Shown here: positions 1-12,842 of the stretch, piece by piece | How positions within the stretch are numbered: the first letter of the stretch is position 1 | Layout of the letters: every line of letters starts with the position of its first letter | Origin: Nymphaea colorata | Taxonomy: Eukaryota > Streptophyta > Magnoliopsida > Nymphaeales > Nymphaeaceae | Direction: 5' to 3' | Length of the DNA: 64,000 nucleotides | NCBI RefSeq assembly: GCF_008831285.2 | Contig: NC_045147.1 | Span: 10,287,427 to 10,351,426 of the forward strand | Translations under genes and position numbers: made by a program | Notes under the pieces: model-generated | The model's input: only the letters and a program-made list of their open reading frames with translations | What the model was told of the DNA's origin: nothing | The model's database searches: none

Positions 1-959
1 TCAAACTGTTAGGAATGATGTTTTCTCACTCTCTACCTTACGGTATTAAGAGAAGAAAACCAAAGAAAGAAAAGACGACCAAGACACTAGGATTTTAAGT
101 GGTTTGAAGACAATGTTCTCCTACGTTAATGATCGCATAGAGTTTCCATTGCTCCCTCATAAACATGGGGATTATGGGAAGCCGGCAAAATATAATTTAC
201 ATGAAGAAAGTAAGTCTAGATATGTGGAAATTAGAAAACCCATTAATTATTGGTCAGGTTTCACGCTCGAACACAAACCGGACATGAGTGGTATATAAAT
301 CTGTCTCACAAACTGGACATGAGTGGTATATAAATCTGTCTCAAAGATTGAAGCAAGTTGATAGAATACTAAGTATTGGAGCTACCAAAGTTAGTGTCAT
401 TTCGTTTGAGAGAGAAATATATTCTTTTCGGCAATCATCGGCAACATGTGAGCAAAAAATGATAAAATAAAAAGGGTGCGGTCCTACATGAGCAGTATAA
501 CAAAATCACCGGTCCCTGTTTTTCTTTATTTTATTTTTTTCTTTACCTTTATTTTATTTTTCTTTTCTGACAGTGTACGGGAGAAAAAAAAAAAAAAAAG
601 GAAGGAGAGCACCTCTTTTCATTTTCAATTTTTTGGACCGAATCTCCACATTTGTGTGTGTAGCTCGTATTCTTCTTCGTCTTTTACTTGTAAAATAATC
701 ACAAAAGTCGGCAGCCTAATTTTTCCAAGGTTCTGCTTCAAAGGAGAATTCCAGGATTTGAGAAAGCATACACCTACATGCTTGGGAAAACCTTTTCTAA
801 CATGAGCTGAGAACAATAAAACGAGAAAACCACATGAGAGGCGCACTCGCGCCTGTTCACAATTACCCTCTATACACTTTCATCACCATCGTTGAGGAAA
901 TGGAGCCACCATATATGATTTTGAGTCTTCTGTTTGTTAGATATCTTTCATCCTAAATT
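1..959. other. intergenic, no gene seen
   Basis: AT-rich DNA with the 35-bp repeat and a poly-A/poly-T pair around 520-600. Short open frames lack family motifs. Confidence 0.6.
276..345. repeat. 35-bp direct tandem repeat
   Basis: Two nearly identical copies of GGACATGAGTGGTATATAAA plus TCTGTCTCA, offset 35 bp. The short open frames across it are repeat artefacts. Confidence 0.8.
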
Positions 960-1399
960 GAACATGAGAACTTCAAGCTAAATCACACCAGAAAGTTCAT
1001 GAACAGTTGAATGCATCCCTATAGCACAACATAATCTTGCAAGAATCTGCCAAACTTTATCTTGAGCAGCGAGAAAATGAAAGAACAAGATCATTCTGCC
1101 AAACTTCAAGGAATGCGAATATGCGAAAGAATATTTTCGAAAGGTGGGGAAAGAACACACCTTTATATTATAAAGAGAAAAAAAAAATGGAAATCACAAA
1201 TTGGTGGTGGTAGGCAGCTGTCTCTTTGTATGCTAAAATCTTGGGCCTACTAATGGGACCATTCGGGTTTGGAGCACACCTGCATCCATTTAACTATGGG
1301 ACTTCATAAATCAGGGTAGATTCAAGTAAAACAAGGAATCAGATCCAAGAACCGACCCTACAACCAAATCTGAATCGATGGAGGTTCCAGGTCCTATAC

Positions 1400-1500
1400 A
1401 TTACGAAGCTCGATTCGAGTTCGAGTTCGAGCTGAGCTCAAGCTTTAATCTTTTGAGTCTAGTCAAGCTCAAACTGGCTCAACTCGACTTGGCTTGTATG
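1400..1500. repeat. TCGAG-rich dispersed repeat
   Basis: Dense GAGTTCGAG, GAGCTGAGCTCAAG and CAACTCGACTTGGCTTG words, shared with 12505-12640 and 28880-29290. Confidence 0.5.
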
Positions 1501-1646
1501 CAACTCTATCCCCCTCCCCTTCTCAAACGATAAAAGGTGGAAAGTGAAAAAGATGGAATTTAAAAACATTTGTCTTTTTGTTTTCTCTCTTTTTGAAAAT
1601 GCTTGTAATGCCTCAAAATTTTATTTTGGTGCATATAGTTGTGTGT

Positions 1647-1719
1647 AGAGGCGGAGCCAAGGTAGGACCCACTTGAGCTTGGGTTTCTTTCTCATAAAAA
1701 ATTTCAGGCTCCGCCCCTG
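1647..1719 (+). mobile_element. R1 copy, internally deleted
   Basis: GAGGCGGAGCCAAGG at the left and CAGGCTCCGCCCCTG at the right are inverted repeats of about 14 bp. The AT-rich core of other copies is reduced to CATAAAAAATTT. Confidence 0.6.
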
Positions 1720-2179
1720 CTTATGTGCACTGCGCTGGTACACACATCTCAGTCTAAAGAGACACACATGGGTTCAGCTTCCACATAAGGCACGGACTCT
1801 CGTGTTCAGGCCTGGAATATATAACCAGCTAATTGTCGACACCGTTCTTGCTTTCATCAATTAAGTTTGGATCGTGTAAAGCTGGTTGCTGAATGATGGG
1901 GTTCCAGAACATAGAAGCGAACTTGTTTTTCATGATCCGGATGGAAGTCTCCCACGGAGGGCAAAAAAGGCCAACCCCAACGCTCACCTAACATGTATGT
2001 TATAGGTCCTCTTTCATAGAGCTTAAGTTAATTCAAAATTAATAGTGAAGGAGAACGAGACTTATATATATAGCCGTCTACACAGCTTTAATCTCATTCG
2101 CTAATGACTTTTATTGAGGAGGTCTAAAGGTGACGTCCTCTACCTCATACATGAAATTTTATATAGGTTAGCTATAAGG

Positions 2180-2377
<198 letters not shown>

Positions 2378-3326
2378 GCCCCGAGGTTGCATGTGACAGG
2401 TCTGCCACTGGTTTCAGGGACATACGCAAGCATGGTGATGTCACTCATCTTGAATTGTGGTTTCGGCAACTAAAGTTAGAAGAAGAATGAAATTATCTGA
2501 GGCTTGCGTGAATACATCACAAACTTGGTAAGTTCGGAAGTTTACAGTGGGAAGGTCCACATGTACAGTTTATATCTCTTTTATGGTAGAACGTAAACAT
2601 CAAAATTTCATTGTTTGGCGTGTGAAGGACCTCAGCCACATAGATATATAGTACAATGTCATAATCAACACCTTATCCAGATAGATATGGAACATGATGT
2701 GCTCATCTTGAACATTTAATGTTTTAAAAGGAGTTGGTGCTGTGGGTCGACAGACTGTGAAGCTGTCATGCTGGAAATTGCAGTCTGATTTTCATAGACC
2801 AAAAACCATAGATGGTCAAGACATATGTCCATATAAGCTTGTTAAACAATATAAAATTATATGTGCACTTTTACCATGTTCTACATTCTTCTCTCCTTTT
2901 AAACGGTACCTCCCTCTTGCCTGCAGCAAATCTTCTTTCCATATCTCATTCTAATATTTTCTACTTTAAGTGTCTACAAGTTCCTTTTTTTTGTTCATAA
3001 TGTTCTAAGATCATGACTAAAGCAGTCACGAGCATCTGCCTGAAACAATCTTTATAGGTAAAGAACAGTAAAAAGAAAAAGAGAAAAAGTACTTCCGAAA
3101 AGCATAGGCATCCCTTCGGGTAAGAAAAGATAATTAATCATTAAAAGGAGTAGGTTCCTAAAGAAAAGTTGGTCTGTCATCCCTCTTTAATTGTCCGCTG
3201 CCCACTTCGATAACATGACATGAAAGGGGGTACCCTACCACGACGACGTACCAAGAGACATGTTCTAAAGTTATTATAAACAATTTTGAGATAAGGATTT
3301 TTATATTGGAATCTCATGCCCTTGAT

Positions 3327-3353
3327 CTTGATCTTAGCCAAAAGGACGAGAAA
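3327..3353 (-). pseudogene. U2 snRNA 5'-end fragment
   Basis: The minus strand reads CTCGTCCTTTTGGCTAAG then ATCAAG, matching the first about 30 nt of U2 snRNA (CTCGGCCTTTTGGCTAAGATCAAG) with one mismatch. The rest of U2 is absent, so this is not a gene. The related block at 15340-15420 lacks this stretch. Confidence 0.7.
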
Positions 3354-3669
3354 AAGTCTTAAAAAATTGAAACTCAGACTTTCGAAATTTGAAGTTACTC
3401 GACACACAACGATGAGCATGCAAATTTGCGCAACCATTAGACAAGGAAACAACAGTTTGATTGACATACTTGATCACTCAAGGCCCACATTTACTCACGG
3501 TCCAATCTCAGTGATGTTATCTTTTCTCGTGTTCCATGGCAATCAAACGACCTTTAAAGGGACATTTGACTGTAGTAATTTTTGTTCTTGGGGTTTAAAC
3601 TCAGTTAGACTTGTATTGGGGAGTTTGCACGATAGATAAGACTAGCGGCAAAGGCAAAAGTTTTTAGCT

Positions 3670-3870
3670 GAGAGCAATGGCAAAGCCAAAAAATTTTGGA
3701 AGAGAGGCACTAACTGATCTTTTGCTTAAGAGAATGAGTAATTGCATGGCATTGACTCAAGTTTGGTGTGGGCACCAAATGCGGTTGGACCTACCTGTAC
3801 TTAAGTACAGCTTAATCACAATACAAAATTTTAAGAGCTAGTCACACAGTAGCTCCGCTATTAGCTAAGA
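3670..3870 (+). mobile_element. R3 copy in block A
   Basis: GAGCAATGGCAAAGCCAAAAA, GAGGCACTAACTGATC, GAATGAGTAATTGCAT and a right end near TAGCTCCGCTATTAG. The mid-part also occurs in the BXL pseudogene insertion. Confidence 0.5.
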
Positions 3871-4734
3871 GGCACTCTTTCCCACCTAAGTCTACTTAAA
3901 GCACTTTATTCAGTTATGTTGTAGCGTATATAGATGCAAAACACTACGATGACTACAATTAACATAAAAACTTTCGAAATAGTACTTTAAGATATACTTT
4001 ATACAACACTAGGTAACCTTAGGTGGTAGTTCTGAGATGAAGCACAAAGTTCACCCAGTTCTGAATCTTCTGATGTAACTCTGAACCAGAAACAAGGAAA
4101 AAAGTAAGTGTTTCGGCCTTTCCTTTCAGGCCAGAAATTTCATACAAATTAATAATCACTCCATTTTTTTTTTTAAACAAGTAGAGTAAGAAGAAGAGGG
4201 AGACCTGCTGGCTGCAGGACTGCTGCTTTCACGTGCATTATGTGTGTCCCATTATCAGCAATGTTTTCGGATAGTGAGCAAGGCAGGTGTACGTGAATGT
4301 GGACATGTCTCACATGACAAGTGATGATGACCACTTAGAAAAACCGGACAACTTGTCACTACTCCCAAAAGAGAGATCGATGGGGAGCAAGGGGATTAGG
4401 TGGGAACTGAAAACTGCAATCAAGCTACGATGATTTTTGCCAATCCATTAAAAGTGCAGCGGGGAAGTCGAGAAGGGATTTGATATCTTGGGTCCGCTTT
4501 GATAAGAAATCTCCGACCAATTATGCAACCAAAATTGCCTTCCCCGACTCTCCCTCCTCTTTTTATCACTCTCTCGCTTGTGCAAAAACTTTTCCTTCCC
4601 TTTGATATCATGTACACGAAAAAAAGTTCTGGGACAACTCTCGGCAGGACTAATCGATTGCTCAATCTGTCTCTTTTCTGCTTGGTAAGACGGGTCATCT
4701 TCCATGCTCAATATTCAATATGTGACTCATTATC

Positions 4735-5080
4735 GTCAAATTCGAATTTGATATACCCTTAACTATATCGGTTTTTTTAAATATATTTGAAGTTGAAGAA
4801 TAACAAAAACATAATCACGTTAGAATCCAAATCCGAAATTCGATTTCACAAAACCAATCTGATTTTTACATTCATATCTGCCATCCAAATTTTGAATTGA
4901 AGATAGCCTATTTTCAACATGTATGATCATTAGATATAGAAAATTTGTCTAAAACTAAGTCATTTTTAACTCTGAATCTGATTGGATTCTTAATCGGATA
5001 TTAATTTTTTTTTTTATATCTGATTTTGTTGAAAGGTTTGATCGAATATTTAATCCAAAATCAGATATATTGACATCCTG
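4735..5080 (+). mobile_element. R2 copy in block A
   Basis: Starts GTCAAATTCG, then GATATACCC, and ends ATATATTGACATCC; internal TTAATCGGATATTAAT then a T-run. Shares order with the PRX3-intron copy. The equivalent point in block B (about 15980) lacks it. Confidence 0.65.
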
Positions 5081-5853
5081 AAATACAAAAACAAAGATTT
5101 TGGTATTTGTTCTCAAGGATTTCTGTAGAAAAGAAAGCAAGCGGTTTGTCAAAAACTTTGATCGAATTTAATGTAGTCCAAATGATAATTCCAAACTCTT
5201 TTCCAACATTAACAGACCTGATTAACAAGATGCCGACCAAAGACTCATCAAGATGGCTGAGGATTAATTGGTCTCTTTCGACGCACATGCATAGATAAAA
5301 GAAACCATGGCCGATGAGAATGAAGGTAAATGGTGGATCGAAGTGTTGATTGGCCTCAGACAAACTGTCTGCGACGACACTCTTAGTGCACAGATTGGGG
5401 AGAAGACATTGTAGATCCAAAGTTTTAGCATAAGATTGGTGAGGAGAAGAAAGTGGCTACTGTTGCAATCTAGGGTTGCATCAAAAGAAGGGGAGCTTTA
5501 AAAAAAGGAAAAAAAAAATGTTAAAGCAGATGTCGCCGAGTGCGTGGCCGCATTGATTTTTGCGAGTTATGGATATCTGTCGCTTTCCGAGCAACTCCAC
5601 TGCGTAGCTTTTGGACGCATCGGAGCTAATGCCGTCCACCATTTTCTTCTTTATTTCGCCATTCATTGTTTATATGTTGATATGAGCAAACTGTAGACTT
5701 TTCTCGCCGTCGGTGGTCCTCCTCCTTTGTTTTTTGAAGATTCTCTCTCTCTCATATTATTATATTGACTAATGGACAGATAGATACACAATACACCCAG
5801 CGAAAGATACACAATACTCTTAAAGTTGTATCTCCTAAACTATTTAGGAGTAA

Positions 5854-6005
5854 TTTGACAGTAGATATATATTTAGTTGGTGTTTGATGAATCTGTTTTA
5901 AAAATTAAAAAAGGTTCATGAAACAATAGTCATAGTATTCAATGAACATTTCTTAATTTTTAAGATAGATTCGTGTGACATTAACAAAGTGTCTCTACTG
6001 TCACA
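5854..6005. mobile_element. M1-type MITE upstream of PRX1
   Basis: Left TTTGACAGTAGATATATATT and right ACAAAGTGTCTCTACTGTCAC are inverted; the internal TTTGATGAATCTG and AGATTCGTGTGACATTA pair as well. Confidence 0.6.
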
Positions 6006-7374
6006 CACTCAGTTATAGAAGTGGTTTAGTAACAACTATAAATTGTTTATGTTTCATAAACTATCATAAAAATTGGTGTAAATTTATTAAAAATTATATA
6101 TGTTATAAAGATTCATGAATTTATCCCAAAAATTGGACTAAACAAACCCATATAAACTATTTAAAACTGTGCTGTGAACTCCATTTTGAATGCGAAATCG
6201 GATTGAAAGATTAAAAAGAAAGAAACTGGTTTGCCAACTGAGTTTGTCGCCTTGACTTCCCAGTACAGTGGCCCATGTCAGCCTTAATGGGATTTGGAGT
6301 ACTGGCCTATGCAAGAGTGCCACATGTCAATTTTTTAATTATTTTGAAAATATCTTAAATTTATTAGCACATTAATTTATCTGTATTTTTAAATCTTATG
6401 GACGGCATTTTTAATATTTTTATGCCTATGTATATGATCCAAAAACCTTGAAGTTCCTTGCCTTGGCCCATCAATTTATCGGGCGATATGTAAGTCAGTA
6501 AGTGAGCCTTTATGACGTTAATCTATGACAGTTTAAAGAAGTTAAACTATTGCCTTTTTTCTTGTTTTTTTTTTTTTAATTGTTATTTGCACATCAAAAT
6601 GACTTGTTCCAAGGGTAGGGCTTGGGACAAAAGAGGATGGGATTAAATGCACCAAAGTTGGACCGTATCAGACACGGTGCACCCAAAAGATGCGACAATT
6701 TTGCACCTTTGTTTTGAGCAACGGAAATCACGCCCATCGTACGGTCAAAAATTTTAAAAGCACCTTCGGAGAAGGATCTCCACTTTCCGCACTAAATGTA
6801 ATTGCCAAAATTTTACATTATTATTTTGTAATATTTACTTAGGTTGTGTTTGATATCATTGTTCTAAATCAATCTTAGATATGAAACGGCATAAAAAAGT
6901 GTATTTTGGGAGATCTTCAATTTATATGTAGGATGGATTTTAAGTAAGTACTACATGTTAAAAACCATGGATGGAAAAAGAAAAGTCGGATCTTCAATCC
7001 ATAGATTTCAGATCATTGCAAATCTCGCAGTGAAACAAACACAACCTTAAACTTTTGGTCTACGTGGTTTATTTTGCAACATGTACATTTTTTATGCAAC
7101 ATTATATGATGAAAACAAGAGCCCGTATTGCATCAAAACTTGTAGATGAACAAACAAAATTTATCTTGTTATGGCTCTTTGAAGCACTTGCTTAGAATGG
7201 TAATAAAGCCCCTGAAAAACCATAGGCAATGGAAAAACTACTCGGCTTAGTAATCCGCATGCGAATTCAAACCACATATAAAACCCCCAACGCCATTCCC
7301 TTAAATTATGCTTTATCCTAGCATGCGAACCACTTACTCGTGCTGACCCAACCAGCTACACTACACCTCATTTC

Positions 7375-7580
7375 ATTTAGGCTATCAGCTTCCACTTTGT
7401 TTGGCCGTGATCCCAACCCAAATTCAGATTTGAATTTTTTGAAAACTGAACGCAGATCCAATGTTGGATATTTACCAAGATGCAGATTTGGACATTCAAA
7501 CTCTATATAGTTTCCATGTGCGATTAGGATTCGGATCGATTTCGCTTTATCAAACCTGACCGATCCAATCCGGATCCAGG
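7375..7580 (+). mobile_element. partial R2-like sequence
   Basis: CAAATTCAGATTTGAATT, ATCCAATGTTGGATAT and GATTCGGATCGATTT resemble R2, but the ends are not recognisable. Confidence 0.4.
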
Positions 7581-7965
7581 ACGAGTTAAGCAAACTAGAC
7601 AGTGGTGTGAAATGCAGTACTTCTTAATAATATCCATCAACAATTATTGATGGTTCTCAGGACAAAGGCTGCAGCACGGTTTCAGTAGGTCAGAGAGAAG
7701 GGCATGTCCTTCGAATCTTTCTAAAGATATCACAACTCCTCTGCCTGCAAGAGAGTTTCTCTCTCTAGCACTCACTCTCTCTCTCTACTGTAAATTGTAG
7801 CCGCCTCCCCCCCCCAATGGAGCTCTTCATCCATTCGTATTTGAACAAGTCAAAAGGAGGACGGTATTTTTTTCTACCCGCCTATGTGGATCTCTCCACA
7901 CCACATGTGGTCACCATTTTCTTCTTTTTGAGCCTTCTTGGGGAGTGAAGTCATGGGGAGCATTT

Positions 7966-7972
7966 TATAAAA
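7966..7972 (+). promoter_or_regulatory. TATA box of PRX1
   Basis: TATAAAA ends 54 bp before the PRX1 ATG, which implies a 5' UTR of about 30 nt. A CT-rich tract (7750-7790) lies about 200 bp upstream. Confidence 0.6.
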
Positions 7973-8026
7973 GGGCATTAGCCAGTGAGCCAGAGTTACG
8001 GCTGCTAGCCCGGAGCCTGATCAGCC

Positions 8027-11000
8027 ATGGCCGTCGGCAAGTGCCTTCTCTTCCTGCTGCCCCTCGTCGTCCTCCTCCTCCCCTCCGGCCATGCCGCCGT
8101 GAGCCTCAAAATCGGCTTCTACAACACTTCCTGCCCGTCTGCCGAGAGCATCGTGCGGGCGGCCGTGGCCAGCGCCGTCGCGGCAAACCCCGGCATTGCC
8201 GCCGGCCTCATCCGGATGCACTTCCATGACTGCTTTGTGAGGGTAAGGTGCTCTTTCCTCTCCTGCTTAATTTAAGACCACTACTGATTCACTGCAGCAA
8301 ACTGAAACAAAGCAGCAGGAAGGAAATAAGAAGCGTGTTTTTCAAAAAAGAAAACATGATCTTGAGCCCGACAGTAAAGATAAAAGATCTTGTTTGCGAA
8401 AAACAGTTCTATTTAAGACAGATGATTGAAAAGGGCAAAAAGAAATGAATGATTCCTAGAGTGGCATTGCTTTTTTCCTCTTTTTATTTGGTTACAGAAA
8501 TACTGTTTCTCGCTTAGATGTTGTTTGCTCTCTTTTTTTCTTTCTTTCTTAATTTGGAGAAGGAAGCTGAGGTAATATCTCAAAGCAAACACGATCGATT
8601 AATTGGTATCCTCCAAACGGAAGACTTGTTTGGCCAAAAGGAGTGGACTCCAAATATATTATTGAAACAGTACATCTTTATGATAGCAAAGAGCAAGCAA
8701 ATATTGGAGTATGTGTCAACCTTGTTAGAGTGCGTGAGTCCGTTCCTTGTTCTAATAAGCTTCTCTAATTTTAGCATTTTGTCATAGATGTAGAAGAACT
8801 TTGGCCTTCGAACTATTGTATGTTTTCTTCGTCTTCTTCGATGCTCCATAGACAGTTTTCTTAGTCTTCTTTGTTTTTTTTGTTGACATCGTGGTTCCTA
8901 CCAACCCCCTCACACTAATAGCCGCAAATTTTAGGTGAGCAGATGATTAAAAGACCGACTTTTTCTCCAAGTTTGGAGTCCTAAGTTGTATAAGCATGAA
9001 AATACATATTTTTATTTAGTAGAAGATTAAAAGACCGCCTTTTCTTCAAAGTTCTCTCATTCCTGCTGCTTCTAGAGTCCTAAGTTGCTCATACTTTAGA
9101 AGTCCTAAGTTGTATTTAGAAGTCCTAAATTATATCGGCATCAAAACTCATACTTTTAGGTATTATGCCGCAAAAGTATAATACCTCGAACTTAACGCCT
9201 TTCTTTTCATAGACCCTTAACCCACCAAATAGCTGTGCTAATTGTGAATAAACTTCTAACGTTTTAATCTGATTATCTTGAGGCCCCGTAAGGTGAAATT
9301 TGAAATGTTAAAGTTATTATGAAAAAAAAAATACATGGTAAAAAGTCACGGTAAAATTACCATGTTCCATCTAATTTACCATTTGTGTGATTTGAAAAGG
9401 AAAAGCTCTACAAAAATTTTTAGTTTCCCTCCATGCATAATAAAATTCCTGTGCGTAAGCCGTACAAATCTTTTAGCTTCACTCGATGCGCAATAAAACT
9501 CGCATCAAATAGGACCTGAAGAAAAAAATAATATATATAAATATATGCCATTGGGTAAAGGATAAAAATGAGTCAGCTTAATTCAGTTTAGTTTTGTAAA
9601 AAATTGATTTTTGTACCATCAAACTTTGATGTTATAAGTGCCATTCATTTTTTAATTATAAAAAAACATTATTAAAGTAAAAAAATTTCTAATCTAATAT
9701 ATATTTCTCACCAAATCACTCTTAGGTTCATACGCTAAATTGTAAAAAACAGAAAAAATTTAATAATTAATATTAATGGGTCTACATGTGGTCTTTTTTG
9801 GCTAATTGCTCGATCGATGGAGTCCTTAATCAGGAAAAACGATGCACTCCCCAAACATCGTCTATTTCAGAACAAAAAAGATCTAAAAGGCTTCAAGGAA
9901 AAAAAAAAGAACAAAAAATAAGAGCCAGAAAATAAACGCCAAATGGGGTTTAAAAGTAAAAAAAGGAATTGAATATGATGCTTTTAGGAGTTAAGGGTAT
10001 AGATGTCCCCTGAAATTTAACGTTATTTTAAAGTCGGCACAAGTTATTTTGGATATTGGCGCATATATAATTGTGACGTCTTGACCGGTCTGCAGGGTTG
10101 CGACGCATCGGTCCTCCTCAACTCGACCAACGGCGACGCAGAGAGGGACTCGCCCCCTAACGCGAGCCTCCGTGGGTTCGAAATCATCAACGCGGCCAAG
10201 ACCCAGCTGGAGTCAACCTGCCCGAACACGGTCTCCTGCGCCGACATCCTCGCCTTCGCGGCCCGTGACAGTGCCGCCCTGGTCGGCAACATCAGCTACC
10301 AGGTGCCATCGGGCCGGCGCGACGGGCTGGTCTCGAACTCGACGGAGGCACTGCTGAACCTACCCCCACCCAGCTCCAACATAAGCGACCTGGTCACCTT
10401 CTTCTCAAACAAAAACCTGACCGAGCGGGACATGGTGGTCCTGTCCGGGGCGCACTCGATCGGGGTGGCTCACTGTGCTTCCTTCACCGCCAGGCTCTAC
10501 AACTCCAGCAGCCCCACCGGCGTGGACCCAACCCTCGATGCGGCCTATGCCGCCAGGCTTCGGGCGGTCTGCCCAAACAACACCGCCGCGACCGACCCGA
10601 CTACGGTGAACATGGACACCATCACCCCCAATGTGCTCGACATCAACTACTACGTGGGGCTCAACAGGAACCTGGGCCTCTTCACTTCCGACCACGCCCT
10701 CCTCACCTCCAACACCTCACTTAACATCGTAAGTACCAACTCAGACTCACGGTGGAGTCAGAAGTTTTTGATGAGGAAGTTTACAAAATTTTTATATAAG
10801 ACAAGTGAGAGGGAGGCCGAATTAAGTTTTTAAATTTTGACATGAATCCAAATATCATTTCACAAAATTTTTATATAAAACAAATAAAGATTTTTAAAAT
10901 TACATATAATTTGTTTTTGTGTGGTAAGGACAGGGCCCTTCCCAGTTGACATTTCTTTTTTCTCTCATTTTTTTTTTATTGTTGCAATTTGGGTGAACTT

Positions 11001-11458
11001 AGGTCCATAATAAATGATCTTCACTTGTTAATTGAAAATTTGTTGTGCCTCATGATTTTTTTTCTTTGGTTTTGCCCCCAAACCTGAACTTCATATTTTA
11101 ATAAGAAAAATCGGTCTCAAAGGGCACGGCTCCTAGCTTGGACGCTCTTAAATAAGAGGAAAGCATTATTATAAGTCGATTAGTTTGTTAAATATACAAG
11201 AAAAGAACGAGACAAGCATGCATCGTATATATAATAAGACTGAGTCATGTTCTGAAAATTTGGTGGGTGCAGGTGAACAACAATCTAAAGAATGCAACCA
11301 AGTGGGCGCAGCTGTTCGCACAGGCAATGGTGAAGATGGGGAAGATCCAACCTATCACCGGCAAAAACGGACAGATCAGGAAGAACTGCGCCCTCATCAA
11401 CCCCTCCTCCATCGAACTCGTGCCTGAAGAGGAGGGTTCCCAAGTTGCAGCCAGTTGA
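8027..11458 (+). CDS. class III peroxidase (PRX1), peroxidase-5-like, 3 exons
   Basis: Secretory haem peroxidase that oxidises phenolic and other substrates with H2O2 in the wall, apoplast or vacuole. Exons 8027-8242, 10096-10728 and 11273-11458 join in phase 0 across GT-AG introns of 1853 and 544 bp to give 344 residues. A hydrophobic signal peptide covers about residues 1-23. Catalytic Arg63 and distal His67 lie in IRMHFHDCF, and proximal His192 in [11 protein letters not shown]. All eight family cysteines are present. The tail after the last Cys (about 24 residues) resembles C-terminal extensions linked to vacuolar sorting, which is inference. Several NxS/T glycosylation sites occur. The intron classically found in the ARDS region is absent. 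LDINYY and SDHALL replace the usual LDNxYY and SDQxL. The start was chosen because it opens the signal peptide 55 bp after a TATA box. Exons are GC-rich against AT-rich introns. PRX2 and PRX3 are paralogues. Confidence 0.95.
8243..10095 (+). other. PRX1 intron 1, unusually long
   Basis: 1853 bp against 186 and 235 bp in PRX2 and PRX3. Holds local repeats of AGTCCTAAGTTGTAT and GATTAAAAGACCG (8940-9130) and AT-rich DNA; no element with clear ends recognised. Confidence 0.7.
10770..10945 (-). mobile_element. R1 copy in PRX1 intron 2
   Basis: On the minus strand it reads TTTGTTTTATATAAAAATTTTG, then GATATTTGG and TCAAAATTTAAAAAC, the R1 core; the GGGCCCT terminus is at the right. The core segment is partly doubled. 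Confidence 0.6.
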
Positions 11459-11890
11459 GACCCTCCTTCTGCGTATCTGACAGTGTTTTAATGGGATTGC
11501 TGAGGCAATCCTATTTTTGTATGTTTAATAAGAACTGCGTGACCCGTCTTCTTAGTAAGCTGTTGGTTTTGTGTTTTTTGTTTTTATTTTGGGTTTGCTG
11601 GAAGCTACACCTGAGCCTAAAGAACGCCCAAACGACTTAAAGCACTCTGCTTAATATCTGTCTGCTTTGGCTTAGATTGACGCCTAAAAACAATTGAACA
11701 AGTGGCTGATATAACCAGCAACTCTGAACCCCTAAAGAATCTTTTGTCATATAAGGGTTTGCTTGGTTGTAGTGGCACTTTGTGAGCGTCTTATCAATCT
11801 ATCTGACTGCAAAATAAGGCTAGATTTATGGATCATTAGTTGAATCTGTCCTAATTCTTGGAACATATTCATAAGACACCGACAGTGGGG

Positions 11891-12034
11891 GTTGTTTGAC
11901 AGTATGAATTCTATAGTTAGTCCCATAGATTAGAGCATGCTCATCGATTAATATAATTAGCGTTTTATGAATCTGACTCAGTTTGTAAGTTAGATTCATG
12001 GAACACTAACAAAATGTCTTTGCTGCAAAACAAC
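11891..12034. mobile_element. M1-type MITE
   Basis: Left GTTGTTTGACAGTATG and right CTTTGCTGCAAAACAAC are imperfect inverted repeats. ATGGAACACTAACAAAATGTC before the right end is the M1 subterminal motif. Confidence 0.55.
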
Positions 12035-12504
12035 CCGGTTTCCCAACGAATGCATGCTCCTGCTTCTTGTTATGTGGAGAATGCTAAAATGGCAATATTC
12101 CAAACACACGTAATGCCAAGGGACCACCCAGAGTGGAGACCCTTGTTCCAAATGCCTGTAGAGATCCGTCATCTCACCTTTGTCGGCACTTTCTTAGACC
12201 ACTCAGCAAAGCAAATCAGATTCTTTAACATAATTCCACCCCTTTTAAAGCAAATAGCATTCCTAGAAATACTCTTTTCATTATATGCTGTTGCCCATTC
12301 CTGGCCTTCCAAAGATGCCATATAATCATGGGAAGCAGAGACACTGGCACCTTTTAATCCTTGCTGCTTTAAGCTTCTCCTCCCCCAACCAATCTGACCA
12401 TTATCTAAGAGACTCATCAAACATAATAGCATGATGTTCCATGAATCTAACCAAATTTATGAGACATATTTATGGGACAACAACAACTTGTTACTATTGC
12501 CAAA

Positions 12505-12640
12505 CTGGTGTAGATAATGAGTCAACCCAACTCGGGCTCAACTCCAACTCTTTTCTGTAAGCTCAACTTCTTTAATAAACTAGTCAAGCTCGAGCTTGGG
12601 TTAAAACTCGAGTTATAAATTAGACGAGCTACATGAGCTT
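12505..12640. repeat. TCGAG-rich dispersed repeat
   Basis: CAACTCGGGCTCAACTCC, AGTCAAGCTCGAGCTTGGG and AAACTCGAGTTATAAATTAG. Confidence 0.5.
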
Positions 12641-12842
12641 GACTAATTTAAACTATACTATGGTCGTGTTTTCCATGTTTGTTAAATTTCAAGGGCATGT
12701 CAATAATTTTTGATGTTTTTTAATCCCCTTTTGTGGTTTTCATTTTCATTTAGAGAGAAAAAAAAAATGGTTCAAGTAACATGAACTTAAAAGAGTTAAA
12801 CTTTAGCAAAGCTGGAGCTCGGTCACTTGTGGTACATTCATG

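Larger units (their letters stand above)
5700..7965. other. PRX1 upstream region, no gene
   Basis: Contains an M1 MITE, a partial R2, poly-T tracts and a CT-rich stretch close to the promoter; nothing coding recognised. Confidence 0.6.

Noticed and set aside
3327-3353. Functional U2 snRNA gene
   Set aside because: Only the first about 27 nt match; no Sm site, stem-loops or upstream element.
5061-5420. 119-residue minus-strand frame
   Set aside because: Partly inside an R2 copy and not conserved in the homologous part of block B.
7945-8229. Open frames overlapping PRX1 exon 1 in other frames and on the minus strand
   Set aside because: Shadows of GC-rich exon DNA; the PRX1 frame has the signal peptide, motif and splice site.
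12169-12432. 87-residue minus-strand frame with protein-like composition
   Set aside because: No family recognised, no splice partners, sits between MITE ends; left as unresolved rather than called a gene.
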